Positions 8,299 through 16,702 of a stretch of DNA of 47,906 bases are shown piece by piece. The position numbers and the translations under genes are program-made. Numbering within the stretch: position 1 is the first letter of the stretch; each line of letters begins with the position of its first letter. The notes under the pieces were generated by a model. It made no database searches, had not been told where the DNA came from, and saw only the letters and a list, made by a program, of their open reading frames with translations. Source of the DNA: Mycobacterium sp. AT1 (GTDB taxonomy: Bacteria > Actinomycetota > Actinomycetes > Mycobacteriales > Mycobacteriaceae); the NCBI RefSeq assembly GCF_002043095.1, contig NZ_MVOC01000096.1, positions 1-47,906 of the forward strand, given 5' to 3'.

Positions 8299-9335
8299 CG
8301 GATGGATGCTCCGCTCCTGCAGCGGGCTGCGATCCAGTCGATGACGTCCCCACCCAAGTGCGTGCCGCAGAGTGCGTCGATTTCCCGGATCCCGGTGGGA
8401 CTGGTGACGTTCACTTCGGTCAACATGCCTCCGATGACGTCGATCCCGACGAAGTGAAGGCCCCTGGACACTAATTCAGGCGCTAGGGCACGGCAGATCT
8501 CGCGGTCGCGGTCGTTTACACGATCTGCGTGCACGTCTGCGCCGGCGGCCATGTTGCAGCGGAACTCCGCACCGCTGGCCATCCGCCGGATCACCCCGAG
8601 GGGTTCACCGTTCAGTAAGATCACCCGCCGGTCCCCGTCCTCGGCGACGGCGGGGATGAACTTCTGCACGACGACGTGGTCGCGGCCCCGGTGAGTGGCG
8701 GTATCCAGAATTGATCGCATGTTGGGATCGTGGTCGCGCAGCAGCAGTATTCCTCGTCCACCCATGCCGTCGGTGGGTTTGAGTACCGCGGAACCCCACC
8801 GGCTCACCGTGTCGATGATGTCTTCGCGGCTAGCCGACACCAGCGTCGCCGGGCACATCTCGGGCACTCGCAACGCAAAGATCTTCTCGTTGGCGTCGCG
8901 CAACCCGGCCGGGGAATTGACGAGCAGCGTCCTCGTGGGGTCGACGAGATCGAGGATGAAGGTGGCGCGCAGATAGTTGGCGTCCACGGGCGGGTCGGTG
9001 CGCATGAATACCGCGGCCACGTCGTCGAGGGCGATCATCCGCGGGGCCGAAACCGCGAACCAGTCGGTGTCGGCCAGCCAGCGTCCGTCGGTGAGCACCG
9101 CCGGACGCAGCCGCGTGTCGCGGCACCGGGCGACCGCCTTCCCCTCGCTGATGGCCAGTTGAGAGATTTCGGTGACCAGTACTCGGTGACCTGCAGCCTG
9201 GGCTGCTTCCATCAAGGCGACCGACGAATCGTGCGCAGGCTGCAGGCTCTCCAACGGGTCCACGATGAACACGAAGTCCAGGCCAGTGCTTGCCTCCTCA
9301 GACCGGGTCGGATCGAGAAATGAGACGGTCTTCAT
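8295..9335 (-). CDS. gshB: Glutathione synthetase
   Basis: 346 aa. Joins gamma-glutamylcysteine and glycine with ATP. The N-terminal substrate domain has FIVDPLESLQPAHDSSVALMEAA, matching the D-P-----KDSS pattern of bacterial GshB; the ATP-grasp domain has VLKPTDGMGGRGILLL, then VVQKFIPAV-EDGDRRVILLNGEPLG, and EVNVTSPTGIRE near the C-terminus. The start at 9335 is chosen because its ATG overlaps by one base the stop of a 49-codon ORF (TGATG); an in-frame GTG at 9377 is possible. Mycobacteria normally make mycothiol, not glutathione, so finding gshB here (and gshA at 21660) marks a dedicated glutathione supply for the two GSTs. It overlaps the next gene by 4 bp. Confidence 0.92.
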   Translation of the reverse strand: MKTVSFLDPTRSEEASTGLDFVFIVDPLESLQPAHDSSVALMEAAQAAGHRVLVTEISQLAISEGKAVARCRDTRLRPAVLTDGRWLADTDWFAVSAPRMIALDDVAAVFMRTDPPVDANYLRATFILDLVDPTRTLLVNSPAGLRDANEKIFALRVPEMCPATLVSASREDIIDTVSRWGSAVLKPTDGMGGRGILLLRDHDPNMRSILDTATHRGRDHVVVQKFIPAVAEDGDRRVILLNGEPLGVIRRMASGAEFRCNMAAGADVHADRVNDRDREICRALAPELVSRGLHFVGIDVIGGMLTEVNVTSPTGIREIDALCGTHLGGDVIDWIAARCRSGASIR

Positions 9336-9484
9336 CAGCAAGCTACATTCGCGGTGGCACCGCCGCCGCTGGTCCACCCCGTGGACTCCAAGCCTGCGGC
9401 GACATCGGACACATGTTGCTCGAATGTGCCCACCTCCCTCCGGGGCAGGTCGACGATCTTGACTTCAGCAATCAGACCAAACAT
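9335..9484 (-). CDS. Small ORF (49 aa) translationally coupled to gshB
   Basis: Starts MFGLIAEVKIVDL and ends GGGATANVAC. An AAAGG sits about nine bases upstream of the ATG, and its TGA overlaps the gshB ATG by one base (TGATG), a standard coupling arrangement. No family recognised. The first half could form a short strand-helix unit (EVKIVDLPRREVGTFEQHV); the tail is glycine-rich and ends in a cysteine. It could be a genuine small protein of the pathway or only a leader that regulates gshB translation. It fills most of the 310-bp gap between the SCP2-like gene and gshB. Confidence 0.5.
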   Translation of the reverse strand: MFGLIAEVKIVDLPRREVGTFEQHVSDVAAGLESTGWTSGGGATANVAC

Positions 9485-9585
9485 TTGAAGGCACCTTTCA
9501 CGTGAACGGTTTCGAGGACCGCGAGTTGATCAGCCGCGCAACCCCTCCGCGTGGCGAGTTGTCGCAAACAATGCGAGTGAGCTTT

Positions 9586-9618
9586 ATCTCAAGCGTTGAC
9601 TACTTACTACTAAGACAT
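9586..9618. promoter_or_regulatory. Weak third copy of the TCTC/CTTAG-type element, upstream of the small ORF and gshB
   Basis: The plus strand reads TATCTCAAGC-GTTGACTACTTACTA-CTAAGACAT. TATCTC and ACTACTTACTA resemble the block upstream of yrbEA (TATCTC, then ACTATTTACTA), with the two halves two bases closer together. It lies about 100 bp upstream of the small ORF that precedes gshB. A separate promoter or operator for gshB is possible. The match is partial and I cannot place clear -35/-10 boxes. Confidence 0.3.
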
Positions 9619-9645
9619 TACCGAGCCTGGGTGACCCCGATCGTG

Positions 9646-10095
9646 CTAATCCGCAACAGACAGCAGCGCGATCGTTCGCAGCGACGCGAGGGTGTGAGAC
9701 AGCAGGCCCTTCACCACTAGCCGGTGAACGGCGATCTGACCCAACACCTTTGCGCCACGCTTGGTGAAGAATCCGATCGGCAATAGCCCACCGCCCTTCA
9801 TCGTCAACTGCGAAACATCAAGGATCTGGTCGACGGTGGCGTACACCGCTACGTTGGGCTTGCCGACGATCCCGTTGGAAATGGTGACGCCGTCCCGAGT
9901 GAACTCAAGCGTGGCCGATTCATCCGTATCGGTGCTAACGATGGCCACCGGGCTCCTCATTCTTCGAGCGACTTCGACCAGGTCCGGCTTGTTGGCGAAG
10001 TTCTGGGTCAGCAGCATGTGCAGGATTCCTGCTACGCCGTTGGCGTCATCGCCACCCATGCACGTGACCTCATACGTGGCCGTTTCTCTAGACAT
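9646..10095 (-). CDS. Small SCP2-like (sterol-carrier-type) protein, second copy
   Basis: 149 aa, no signal peptide or membrane segment. The middle resembles the lipid-binding domain of the SCP2 superfamily: EFTRDGVTISNGIVGKPNVAVYATVDQ, then a KGGGLLPIGFFTKRGAKVLGQI stretch and an SCP2-like ending with VKGLLSHTLASL. Lies 79 bp downstream of another SCP2-like gene, in the same direction, inside the iso operon. SCP2 proteins bind hydrophobic molecules such as acyl-CoAs and sterols. What it binds here is unknown; a hydrophobic pathway intermediate or substrate is a reasonable guess. It is not among the core iso genes known to me. Confidence 0.6.
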   Translation of the reverse strand: MSRETATYEVTCMGGDDANGVAGILHMLLTQNFANKPDLVEVARRMRSPVAIVSTDTDESATLEFTRDGVTISNGIVGKPNVAVYATVDQILDVSQLTMKGGGLLPIGFFTKRGAKVLGQIAVHRLVVKGLLSHTLASLRTIALLSVAD

Positions 10096-10174
10096 CTCTT
10101 GATCCGATCTTCATGAGAGCGCCGCCGTTGTGTCGAAGGCGGGCAATGGGTACCGGGACCGGCCGACGTTGCAG

Positions 10175-10585
10175 TCACACGTCCCAGTCGGTGTCGACCT
10201 GGCCGAACGAGAGCAGGAAGTTGTTGAACGCGCCGGCGTTCTGGATTGCGAGGGATATCTGACCGTCGGTGACTTTCAGCAGCCCGCCCATCAGCAGCTT
10301 GCCGCCCTCCACCCGACCCTCGGCGGCCTGGCGGAAGGCGTCGACGGTGGCGCGAAGCCCAAAGTCGAACGGCCCGTCGCCGTGGATCTTCTCCTCAGTC
10401 CACTCGGTGACCTTGCCCCCTTCGAAGGTGAAGTAGGAAATGACTTCGGGCTTGTCCAGAAGCCCGAAGTACATCTTGTGGTCGAAGGTCTTGGGGTCTC
10501 TGAAGCCGCGGTATACGGCAGGGTTGTCGTTGATCGCCTTCATGGCCGCTGCGCACCACTCGTCCGATAGGAACTTCATTGCCAT
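10175..10585 (-). CDS. Small SCP2-like (sterol-carrier-type) protein, first copy
   Basis: 136 aa, beginning MAMKFLSDEW. A strong AGGAGG lies about nine bases before the first ATG. The beta-rich body (KMYFGLLDKPEVISYFTFE) and the C-terminal half (DAFRQAAEGRVEGGKLLMGGLLKVTDGQ) have the layout of the SCP2 domain, including the GGLLKV turn typical of the -GKLKV- signature. Cytosolic. Located 43 bp after the ALDH-like gene and 79 bp before a second SCP2-like gene. Role inferred only as binding of a hydrophobic ligand. Confidence 0.65.
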   Translation of the reverse strand: MAMKFLSDEWCAAAMKAINDNPAVYRGFRDPKTFDHKMYFGLLDKPEVISYFTFEGGKVTEWTEEKIHGDGPFDFGLRATVDAFRQAAEGRVEGGKLLMGGLLKVTDGQISLAIQNAGAFNNFLLSFGQVDTDWDV

Positions 10586-10628
10586 TGGACTAGTCCTCCT
10601 TGGTTACTGCGGGGATCCCGTTCCCCGA

Positions 10629-12014
10629 CTATGGACATTTGCGAATGTTCGTTAGTGGTTCGTGCGGGTCCGAGGTGTCGCCGATCCACGCCGAAGGCAA
10701 GAGGCCGCTGAAGGCCGCATCCAGAGGGCTCTGCTCACCGGTGACTACACCGAATCGGATCCGTTCGTCCCCGACGCTGTCGCCCCAGGTGCTGGCGTAA
10801 CCGTCGAGGTGGCGCTGGGCAGCGAACAACAAATCCAAGTCCTGGTGACTGTCCCACGAAACAACGGTGAGGATCGGCCCCAGCGGCTCAGCTGCGGCCC
10901 GTAGCAGCGGAGCCGCCCGCTCGGCGTTGCCGAGGTCGAGCACGGTGGCCGGGATCCTCCATCCCATCCGGTGCTCGACGTCATCGGGAATCGTCGCCCC
11001 GGCGAGTACCCGTGCTCCGCCGGCGCGGAGCACGTCTAGACGGCCCATCGCGCGGCGGCGCAGCGGCTCGGTGGGTAGGGGTGCCGGCAGCACAGACGTG
11101 GCCTCGCCCACGATGGCCTCCAGAACCTGGCTCGCCACCGTTGAGTGCAGAGCGATGATCGGAAGGCCGAAGGGGCCACCGGCACTGTTCATGCGGACCG
11201 CGGCGGCGATGTCGCCGGCCAGCCTCGCAACCCGGTCGGGGGCGATGTCGGGATATACGATTGCGGCGTTGCCGCCCGCGGAAAGGGTCGACAACGGGAC
11301 GTGGGTGCGGGGGGTCGCGCGGCGACCACGGCTCAAGGTGTTGTCGTTGCCGTGCACGTGGAGTCGCGCCAACGTAGAGCTGCTAATTAGGGCGGCACCG
11401 ACGTCGACCCCGGTGCCTTGCACCACGTTGAGCACCCCCGGCGGGAAACCGACATGACTCGCCGCGAGCGCGACGACCACCGGTGAGAGCGGACCACGCA
11501 GCGAAGGTTTGACCACCACGGACTTGCCTTGTGTCCACGCACCGAAGACATTGGCGAGCATCTCGGTAAACGGCAGTCCCCAGGACAGGACGTGCCCGGA
11601 CACCCCGGGGTGCAGTGGGTGCTTGTCGATGACCGCGCGCGTCAGGATGGTGCGGGCAAGGCGCAGTGCGGCGTCGATCGTTGCGGCTGAATCAGCCTGT
11701 GCCAGTCCCGTTTCCATGGATTGCAGCCGCGACAGGTCGGGCGCCAGTTCGGCCAACCGAATGAGCAGCTTTGTGAGCAACTGGTTGCGTCGGTCGGTGT
11801 CGGCCCACAACCCATCCTGCGAGCGGTGCGCGGCGGCGATGGCACGGCCGACGTCATTACGCGACGACAGCGGCACGACCGCAGTGATGGTGCTGTCGAC
11901 GGGGTTGCGGATCTCGTATTCGTACGGCGCACCAGGAAATACCCATTGTCCGTCGATGAAATTTCGGTTGTAGATCTCGTCGGTCGGCAGGGACGACGGG
12001 GTGTCGAGCAACAT
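10629..12014 (-). CDS. Aldehyde-dehydrogenase-fold protein lacking catalytic residues
   Basis: 461 aa. The ALDH fold is clear: NFIDGQWV near the N-terminus, GKSVVVKPS (NAD-binding region), PPGVLNVVQG, a PLGPILTV motif. All three catalytic positions are changed. The oxyanion Asn of WNYP is Gly in LSWGLPF (about residue 146); the general-base Glu of LELGG is Ser in STLSAGGN (S245); the nucleophile Cys of GQ-C is absent from MNSAGGPFG (about 275-283). The only cysteine in the protein is the penultimate residue. It follows isoF by 30 bp and shares its operon. It may be a structural or binding pseudoenzyme, or an ALDH that lost activity; the frame is intact, arguing against simple decay. Confidence 0.8.
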   Translation of the reverse strand: MLLDTPSSLPTDEIYNRNFIDGQWVFPGAPYEYEIRNPVDSTITAVVPLSSRNDVGRAIAAAHRSQDGLWADTDRRNQLLTKLLIRLAELAPDLSRLQSMETGLAQADSAATIDAALRLARTILTRAVIDKHPLHPGVSGHVLSWGLPFTEMLANVFGAWTQGKSVVVKPSLRGPLSPVVVALAASHVGFPPGVLNVVQGTGVDVGAALISSSTLARLHVHGNDNTLSRGRRATPRTHVPLSTLSAGGNAAIVYPDIAPDRVARLAGDIAAAVRMNSAGGPFGLPIIALHSTVASQVLEAIVGEATSVLPAPLPTEPLRRRAMGRLDVLRAGGARVLAGATIPDDVEHRMGWRIPATVLDLGNAERAAPLLRAAAEPLGPILTVVSWDSHQDLDLLFAAQRHLDGYASTWGDSVGDERIRFGVVTGEQSPLDAAFSGLLPSAWIGDTSDPHEPLTNIRKCP

Positions 12015-12044
12015 GGCGGTGTTCCTAATCGTTTGTAGAGCGGC

Positions 12045-13097
12045 TCAGGCCAGGAATCGATCGAAGAACACCCGGTCGGCTGGGGCGGCTGCCCCACGCA
12101 CCAGGGCGCGCAACGCGGCGTCGACCATTCCGGCGGGACCGGCCAGGTAGATGTCGTGCCCCTGCAGAGCTGGCCAGTCGTCGGCGACGTGATCGATGAC
12201 CCGCCCGATTCGCACCGGGGAGAAGCGATGGTTTCCAGGGCTCAGCGCCTCCGCGCTGAGGGTGGGGTGCTCCACGGACAGCGCAAGCTCGGCGCCCATG
12301 TCGTGGAGTCGAGCTAGCCGGTCGAGCAGGACGATGTCGGTGTCGGTGCGCGCGCCGACGTACAGATGCAGGGACGGCGGCCGAGCGGCGGTCAGAAGGT
12401 GCTCGGTGATCGCCAGGATCGGCGCCAGTCCCGTGCCACCGGCGACGCACAACACCGGCCGGGCCGAATGTGGTCGGGCGTAGGCACGCCCGTAGGGTCC
12501 TTCTGCCACCAGCGGATCGCCGACGCTCATGTCGCTGAACAGCCACTTTGATGCGGCACCCCCAGGTTTGGCGCGGATCACGAATTCGACGGTGGAGGGG
12601 TCCCGGACCGGATGGGCCATCGAATACGCGCGCCGCACCCCGGTCGGTGATTCCAGCAGCATGAACTGTCCGGGCAGGTACTGCACCGGCGCCTCGACGC
12701 CAAGGGTGAACAGGGCGGTGTCGGCCGTCAGCAGCTGACGGCCGACCAAACGTGCCCCGTGCCGCTGGGGCGTCGGCTCGTCGACACCCTCGGGGATCGA
12801 TACTCGCGGGGCATTGATGGTACACGGCCCGGCGGGCACCGACTGGCACATCAGCACCCGGTTTCCGCGGCGTCGGTCACGTTCGCTGAGCCCGCCGGCC
12901 TGCTCCCACAGCGTGGTGACGGTCCCCTCGACGAGCTGGGCTCGGCAGCTGCCACAGCCACCGCTGGCGCACTCATAGGGCAGCGGTAACCCGGCCCGTA
13001 ATCCGGCCCGCAGGACTGTCTCCCCCGGCTGCGCCTCCACGGTGGTGCCGTGTCCAGTGAAGGCCACGGTGGTATCGACCGTGGTGGCGGGGTTCAC
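12045..13097 (-). CDS. isoF: Isoprene/alkene monooxygenase reductase component
   Basis: 350 aa from a GTG at 13097 that overlaps the isoE stop by 4 bp. An N-terminal plant-type [2Fe-2S] ferredoxin domain has cysteines at 43, 48 and 51 (YECASGGCGSC) and a fourth in VLMCQ (about 84). This is followed by an FAD domain (RAYSMAHP flavin-binding motif) and a C-terminal NAD domain (VAGGTGLAPI, then AGPAGMVDAAL). It passes electrons from NADH to the Rieske protein IsoC and on to the diiron site of IsoA. Architecture and position are those of the reductases of group 1 soluble diiron monooxygenases. Confidence 0.92.
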   Translation of the reverse strand: MNPATTVDTTVAFTGHGTTVEAQPGETVLRAGLRAGLPLPYECASGGCGSCRAQLVEGTVTTLWEQAGGLSERDRRRGNRVLMCQSVPAGPCTINAPRVSIPEGVDEPTPQRHGARLVGRQLLTADTALFTLGVEAPVQYLPGQFMLLESPTGVRRAYSMAHPVRDPSTVEFVIRAKPGGAASKWLFSDMSVGDPLVAEGPYGRAYARPHSARPVLCVAGGTGLAPILAITEHLLTAARPPSLHLYVGARTDTDIVLLDRLARLHDMGAELALSVEHPTLSAEALSPGNHRFSPVRIGRVIDHVADDWPALQGHDIYLAGPAGMVDAALRALVRGAAAPADRVFFDRFLA

Positions 13098-14122
13098 GAC
13101 GAACCGGTGCGCAGTCCGAGCGATGCCAGCCAGCCCGACCAGTCCTGCTGCACAGCGGCCGCGATGGTGTCGGCGTCCGCCCCAGCGGGTGTGGACACCA
13201 GACGCGCACCGGCGTCGATCATGGCGTGCGCACGCTCGCTCCAGCCGTCGAGATGATCTTGCAGCACCGGCAGGTTCGCGGTGTCGGCTGCACTGAGGAA
13301 CTCGACCAATGCGGCGCTCCAGCGGCGGCTGCGTTGGGCGTCGTGCCACAGGTTTTCCACGATCAAAGAGTCCAGCTGCGCGCCCGTCGCGCGCAGCTGG
13401 CTGCCCAACTGGACCAGGAAGAGCTGATCGGCGATCGCCTTGTTGACCAGATTGGTCGCGACGAACGCCGCGTCCCAGTCGAATTCGATCAGCGCCCACT
13501 CGAAGGCGGCCCGAATCGGCTGCCAGTCGGGGTGTCCGGTCCACGTCGCCTTCTCCCCGGTGCCGAAACCGTGGTCGGGGTGGTTCAGCCGAAGTTGGGT
13601 GGTGCGGTAGGCGGTGAGCTGAACACGGCGCAATTGATCGGCGGTTTGGAAGGCGGCGCAGTTCCCGACGTAGCTGCTCACCGCGAGCTGCTGAACGTAG
13701 GCCGACAGCATCTGCTGACTGTGCGCCACGAAGCGGGTCGGAGTCATTGCGTGGCCAAGTAGGCTCAGCGCCTCCGACGAGAGTTGCTCGTCATGGTGAT
13801 CGCCGTCGAACTGCGCCAGCAGTCCCTCGACGTAGGTTTCCTGATCATCCTGTGTAGCAACGTAACTGCCGTAGGTCATGATGTCGGGATCACGGAAGGC
13901 GTCCCAGTCGGGAACCACCAGGGACATCGAGTCGCGATGGGTGCGCAGCCACACATTGCCGTGTACCTCGGGGCCCATCTCGAGCGGTACCACGCCGGTG
14001 GTGTGGTTCATGTTGTGGGTAAGGACTTCGTACTCGGTGGGCCGACGCCCCAGATTGCCGAAGGCGCTCCAGGTCTTGAGCTTTCGTGTTCGATTGCGAG
14101 GTTGCGCAGTCTGCTCGGTCAT
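13094..14122 (-). CDS. isoE: Isoprene/alkene monooxygenase hydroxylase beta subunit
   Basis: 342 aa, start at 14122, two bases after the isoD stop. Starts MTEQTAQPRNRTRKLKTWSAF, followed by GRRPTEYEVLTHNMNHT, typical for beta subunits of toluene/alkene monooxygenases (TmoE/IsoE). Related in fold to the alpha subunit but without the diiron ligand motifs, as expected. It pairs with IsoA and IsoB to form the (alpha-beta-gamma)2 hydroxylase. Confidence 0.9.
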   Translation of the reverse strand: MTEQTAQPRNRTRKLKTWSAFGNLGRRPTEYEVLTHNMNHTTGVVPLEMGPEVHGNVWLRTHRDSMSLVVPDWDAFRDPDIMTYGSYVATQDDQETYVEGLLAQFDGDHHDEQLSSEALSLLGHAMTPTRFVAHSQQMLSAYVQQLAVSSYVGNCAAFQTADQLRRVQLTAYRTTQLRLNHPDHGFGTGEKATWTGHPDWQPIRAAFEWALIEFDWDAAFVATNLVNKAIADQLFLVQLGSQLRATGAQLDSLIVENLWHDAQRSRRWSAALVEFLSAADTANLPVLQDHLDGWSERAHAMIDAGARLVSTPAGADADTIAAAVQQDWSGWLASLGLRTGSS

Positions 14123-14124
14123 GA

Positions 14125-14451
14125 TTACTCCTGTCCCTGGTTTTCGTAGAACCACAGGTATTCGGTGGTGCGGGTCTTCAAACGGCCCTTGAAAGAGGGC
14201 ATGTCGATCTCCAATGCAGACAGCTCGTAGTGCTGCCCGAGGTGCTTGGCGAGGCTGGACTGGGTCAGCCGGCACTGGCGCATGGTGTGGATCCGCACGT
14301 AGTCCTCGCGGTCCAGCACCAGTACGTCCAGACCCGGGTTGTCCTCCTCGACGGCGTCGATGACCGCTTCGGCGAGGTTGCCGGCCCGGATGACCGGCCC
14401 GACCAGGTCCGGGGAGGACTCCATCGCGACGTCCATGTCGATGATGCTCAT
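14125..14451 (-). CDS. isoD: Monooxygenase coupling/effector protein
   Basis: 108 aa, cofactor-free regulatory protein of the MmoB/DmpM family. Reads DLVGPVIRAGNLAEAVIDAVEEDNPG near the start and YVRIHTMRQCRLTQSSLAKHLG in the middle, the usual layout of this family. It binds the hydroxylase and tunes oxygen activation and substrate access. It sits between the Rieske gene and the beta subunit, the gene order of the iso and toluene monooxygenase operons. Confidence 0.9.
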   Translation of the reverse strand: MSIIDMDVAMESSPDLVGPVIRAGNLAEAVIDAVEEDNPGLDVLVLDREDYVRIHTMRQCRLTQSSLAKHLGQHYELSALEIDMPSFKGRLKTRTTEYLWFYENQGQE

Positions 14452-14472
14452 GAGCTGATGTTCTCCTCGATC

Positions 14473-14817
14473 TCAGGGCTGCGCCGCGGCCGGCGTCTTC
14501 AGGCGAACCTGGATGACGCCGTCCACCACGCGAACGTCGTGACGGGCTAGGCAGGTGTCGCGGGGGTTGATGCCCTCGCCGGTCAACGCGTCGAACTGCC
14601 ACTCGTGAGCGCGGCAGGTCACCACGCCATCTTCGAGTTGACCTTCGACCAATGAGACACTTTGATGCGGGCAAATCCCGTGGTAGGCACGGATTTGGCC
14701 GTCGACCTTGACGAGCAGGACCTCCTCGTCGCCGACGTCGTAGGCCTCCATTTCGCCGTCCCAGACCTGGTCCTCCTCGACCAGGTCGACGAACCCGTCG
14801 CCGACCTGGTCAGACAT
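14473..14817 (-). CDS. isoC: Rieske ferredoxin of the monooxygenase
   Basis: 114 aa, start at 14817, overlapping the isoB end by 8 bp. The Rieske cluster ligands are visible as C49-P-H51 (GICPHQ) and C68-R-A-H71 (TCRAHEW). Short single-domain protein of the TmoC type. It carries electrons from IsoF to the diiron centre of IsoA. Confidence 0.93.
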   Translation of the reverse strand: MSDQVGDGFVDLVEEDQVWDGEMEAYDVGDEEVLLVKVDGQIRAYHGICPHQSVSLVEGQLEDGVVTCRAHEWQFDALTGEGINPRDTCLARHDVRVVDGVIQVRLKTPAAAQP

Positions 14818-15094
14818 TGCTGGGCGCCGCCGTCCGGAATCGGACGTCGACCCATTGCAACGGCAAGAACTCACGGCCGTTCATGAACTCACCGAGCGTG
14901 GCGTCGGCGGGCTGTACCTGCCCGCCGAGGAGCACCTCATAGCCCGGATGCGGGTCCGGCTCGGCGACGCGACGACCCACCGAATGGACGGCGGCCTTGA
15001 CGGCGACCTGGTCCCAGGTGTCGTCGGTATCAACGGCCACCAAGTGGGGAACGAAGTCCCCGACGAAGCGGGCAGTGATCGGAAATGGAGCCAT
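14810..15094 (-). CDS. isoB: Monooxygenase hydroxylase gamma subunit
   Basis: 94 aa of the TmoB type: FPITARFVGDFVPHLVAVDTDD, later PGYEVLLGG and NGREFLPLQW. A GAGGAG lies about ten bases upstream of the ATG. The small ubiquitin-like subunit completes the hydroxylase with IsoA and IsoE. It starts 35 bp after the isoA stop. Confidence 0.9.
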   Translation of the reverse strand: MAPFPITARFVGDFVPHLVAVDTDDTWDQVAVKAAVHSVGRRVAEPDPHPGYEVLLGGQVQPADATLGEFMNGREFLPLQWVDVRFRTAAPSNV

Positions 15095-15129
15095 GCAGGT
15101 CTCTCCTCAGCTGACTAGTCCGGACGGGA

Positions 15130-16665
15130 TCAAAGCGAAATGGGTTCGGGGAGAAGTAGAGGCACGCTCCCAGCGGAAGACTTGCCGTTGGCTGTGGGCA
15201 GATAGTCCTCGGCCCACGAGTATCCGTAAACGTCGTCGCCGAATACCTCGGGGGTGAGTCCCATGTAGGCAAGTGCCCCCACCAGGTCCGGCGGCTGAAC
15301 CTCCCCGGCGATGAACCGGTCGACGAAGTTGCGGTGCCCCGCGTAGCGCTCCGGGTCCAACTCGAAGCACCACTTGGAGATCTCCGAATCGAACTGATAG
15401 AGCCGGCCCTTGTAGGTCAGGCTGTGCTCGGCCAATTCGTGGCGCGAGAACGCCGATCCCAAGGGAAGCTGCGTCAAATTGCACAATGACGGCAGAGTTT
15501 CGGGCATCGTCATCCCCACCCGGCCGGCGTTGACGTTGTCGATGATCTCATCCCACAGCACCCCCCAGTTGTCTTCCCAGGTGGGATACTTCTCGCGCAG
15601 CCAGTCCCGTTCATCCTTGGACACACCAGCATTGGGGTTCCAGAACAAGGTAGGCCGCCAAAACCACGTTCCGATGTGCATCGCGTGATGGCCGTTTTCC
15701 AACGACACCATGAACTGGTCCCAATACCACGGCTTCTTCAGTCCGTAGTCCTGCAGGATCCGCTCGTGATGATTCACGATCCACTCCAGCATGAACTCCT
15801 TGAAGCTCATCTTGCGCTGATCGAGCGGAGTGTAATAGTCCATCGCAGGGCCGGTGAGCGTCTGAAACAGCCGGGTGGAGCGCCAGAAAGCAACGTCAAG
15901 GGCCTGCTGCGCGCGTTGCGGATCGTTCTCCATCAACACCGCCAACGTCGGGAATCCGAGCTGCGCGTGGCGGGCCTCGTCGGTCTGTATGGACGACAAC
16001 AGGTTTGACCAATTGATGTCGCCTGCGGCCATCGCATCGGCGGCCAACGCGACGAACTGTAGGTTGGTGAAACCGTGCTCCACGGTCAGGCTGGTCGCCA
16101 ACGACGCTTCGACGCAGTCGGCATTCAACATTGCGTCGTCAAAGAAGTTCTTTACCGCCAGCACACCCCACTCGTTGGTGTGAAATGCCTTCTGCGCCCA
16201 GTCGAATCGAGGGTCGTGCTTGAGCAAGTCGTGAGAAAACCGTAGGTCCAACTGGGCGTGGCGGGTTTCGTCGAGCATTCCAAAAACTCCGAGATTGCGC
16301 CAGCGTGGCGTGGGCGCGAACCGACAGAATCGGCTCTGCATCGTCACGGCCATGTGCTCGACCATGCACGTCGTGCCCATATGCAGATGCGAGGCGGCGA
16401 CGTGCGCGGGATCGAGCTTCTCGTAGATGCCGGCGCGTACCAGGGCGCCGCTCACTGCCTTGACGCCAGACTCCTTTTCCCGCTGGATTCGGACGTAGTC
16501 GCGGTAGGACACCCGAAACGGCTCATCCCACGCGTCCCACGCCTGCTCGGGGATGTCACCGACCCCGCTCCAACTGGCGGGGAAGGCTACTGCAGGGTCG
16601 ACGTAACTCAACTCCCAATCGAGGTCGCGGGAAGTGTCATACCAGTCGTCGCGGTTCAGTAACAT
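15130..16665 (-). CDS. isoA: Isoprene/alkene monooxygenase hydroxylase alpha subunit (diiron)
   Basis: 511 aa, starting MLLNRDDWYD, the N-terminus shared by isoprene and propene monooxygenase alpha subunits. A GGAAGG lies about eight bases upstream of the ATG at 16665. The diiron ligands are intact: E103, E133 and H136 (MLDETRHAQ) and E196, E230 and H233 (IQTDEARHAQ). Each is offset by one from toluene/o-xylene monooxygenase numbering. It forms the epoxide from the alkene using O2 in the cytosol. From memory it is close to IsoA of Rhodococcus sp. AD45 and to the Xanthobacter Py2 alkene monooxygenase; the flanking isoGHIJ genes favour isoprene. Substrates other than isoprene (propene, chloroethenes, larger terpenes) cannot be excluded. 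Confidence 0.93.
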   Translation of the reverse strand: MLLNRDDWYDTSRDLDWELSYVDPAVAFPASWSGVGDIPEQAWDAWDEPFRVSYRDYVRIQREKESGVKAVSGALVRAGIYEKLDPAHVAASHLHMGTTCMVEHMAVTMQSRFCRFAPTPRWRNLGVFGMLDETRHAQLDLRFSHDLLKHDPRFDWAQKAFHTNEWGVLAVKNFFDDAMLNADCVEASLATSLTVEHGFTNLQFVALAADAMAAGDINWSNLLSSIQTDEARHAQLGFPTLAVLMENDPQRAQQALDVAFWRSTRLFQTLTGPAMDYYTPLDQRKMSFKEFMLEWIVNHHERILQDYGLKKPWYWDQFMVSLENGHHAMHIGTWFWRPTLFWNPNAGVSKDERDWLREKYPTWEDNWGVLWDEIIDNVNAGRVGMTMPETLPSLCNLTQLPLGSAFSRHELAEHSLTYKGRLYQFDSEISKWCFELDPERYAGHRNFVDRFIAGEVQPPDLVGALAYMGLTPEVFGDDVYGYSWAEDYLPTANGKSSAGSVPLLLPEPISL

Positions 16666-16702
16666 GCCATTGCCTTCCAATCTGATTGGGCTATAACGGT
16701 TT

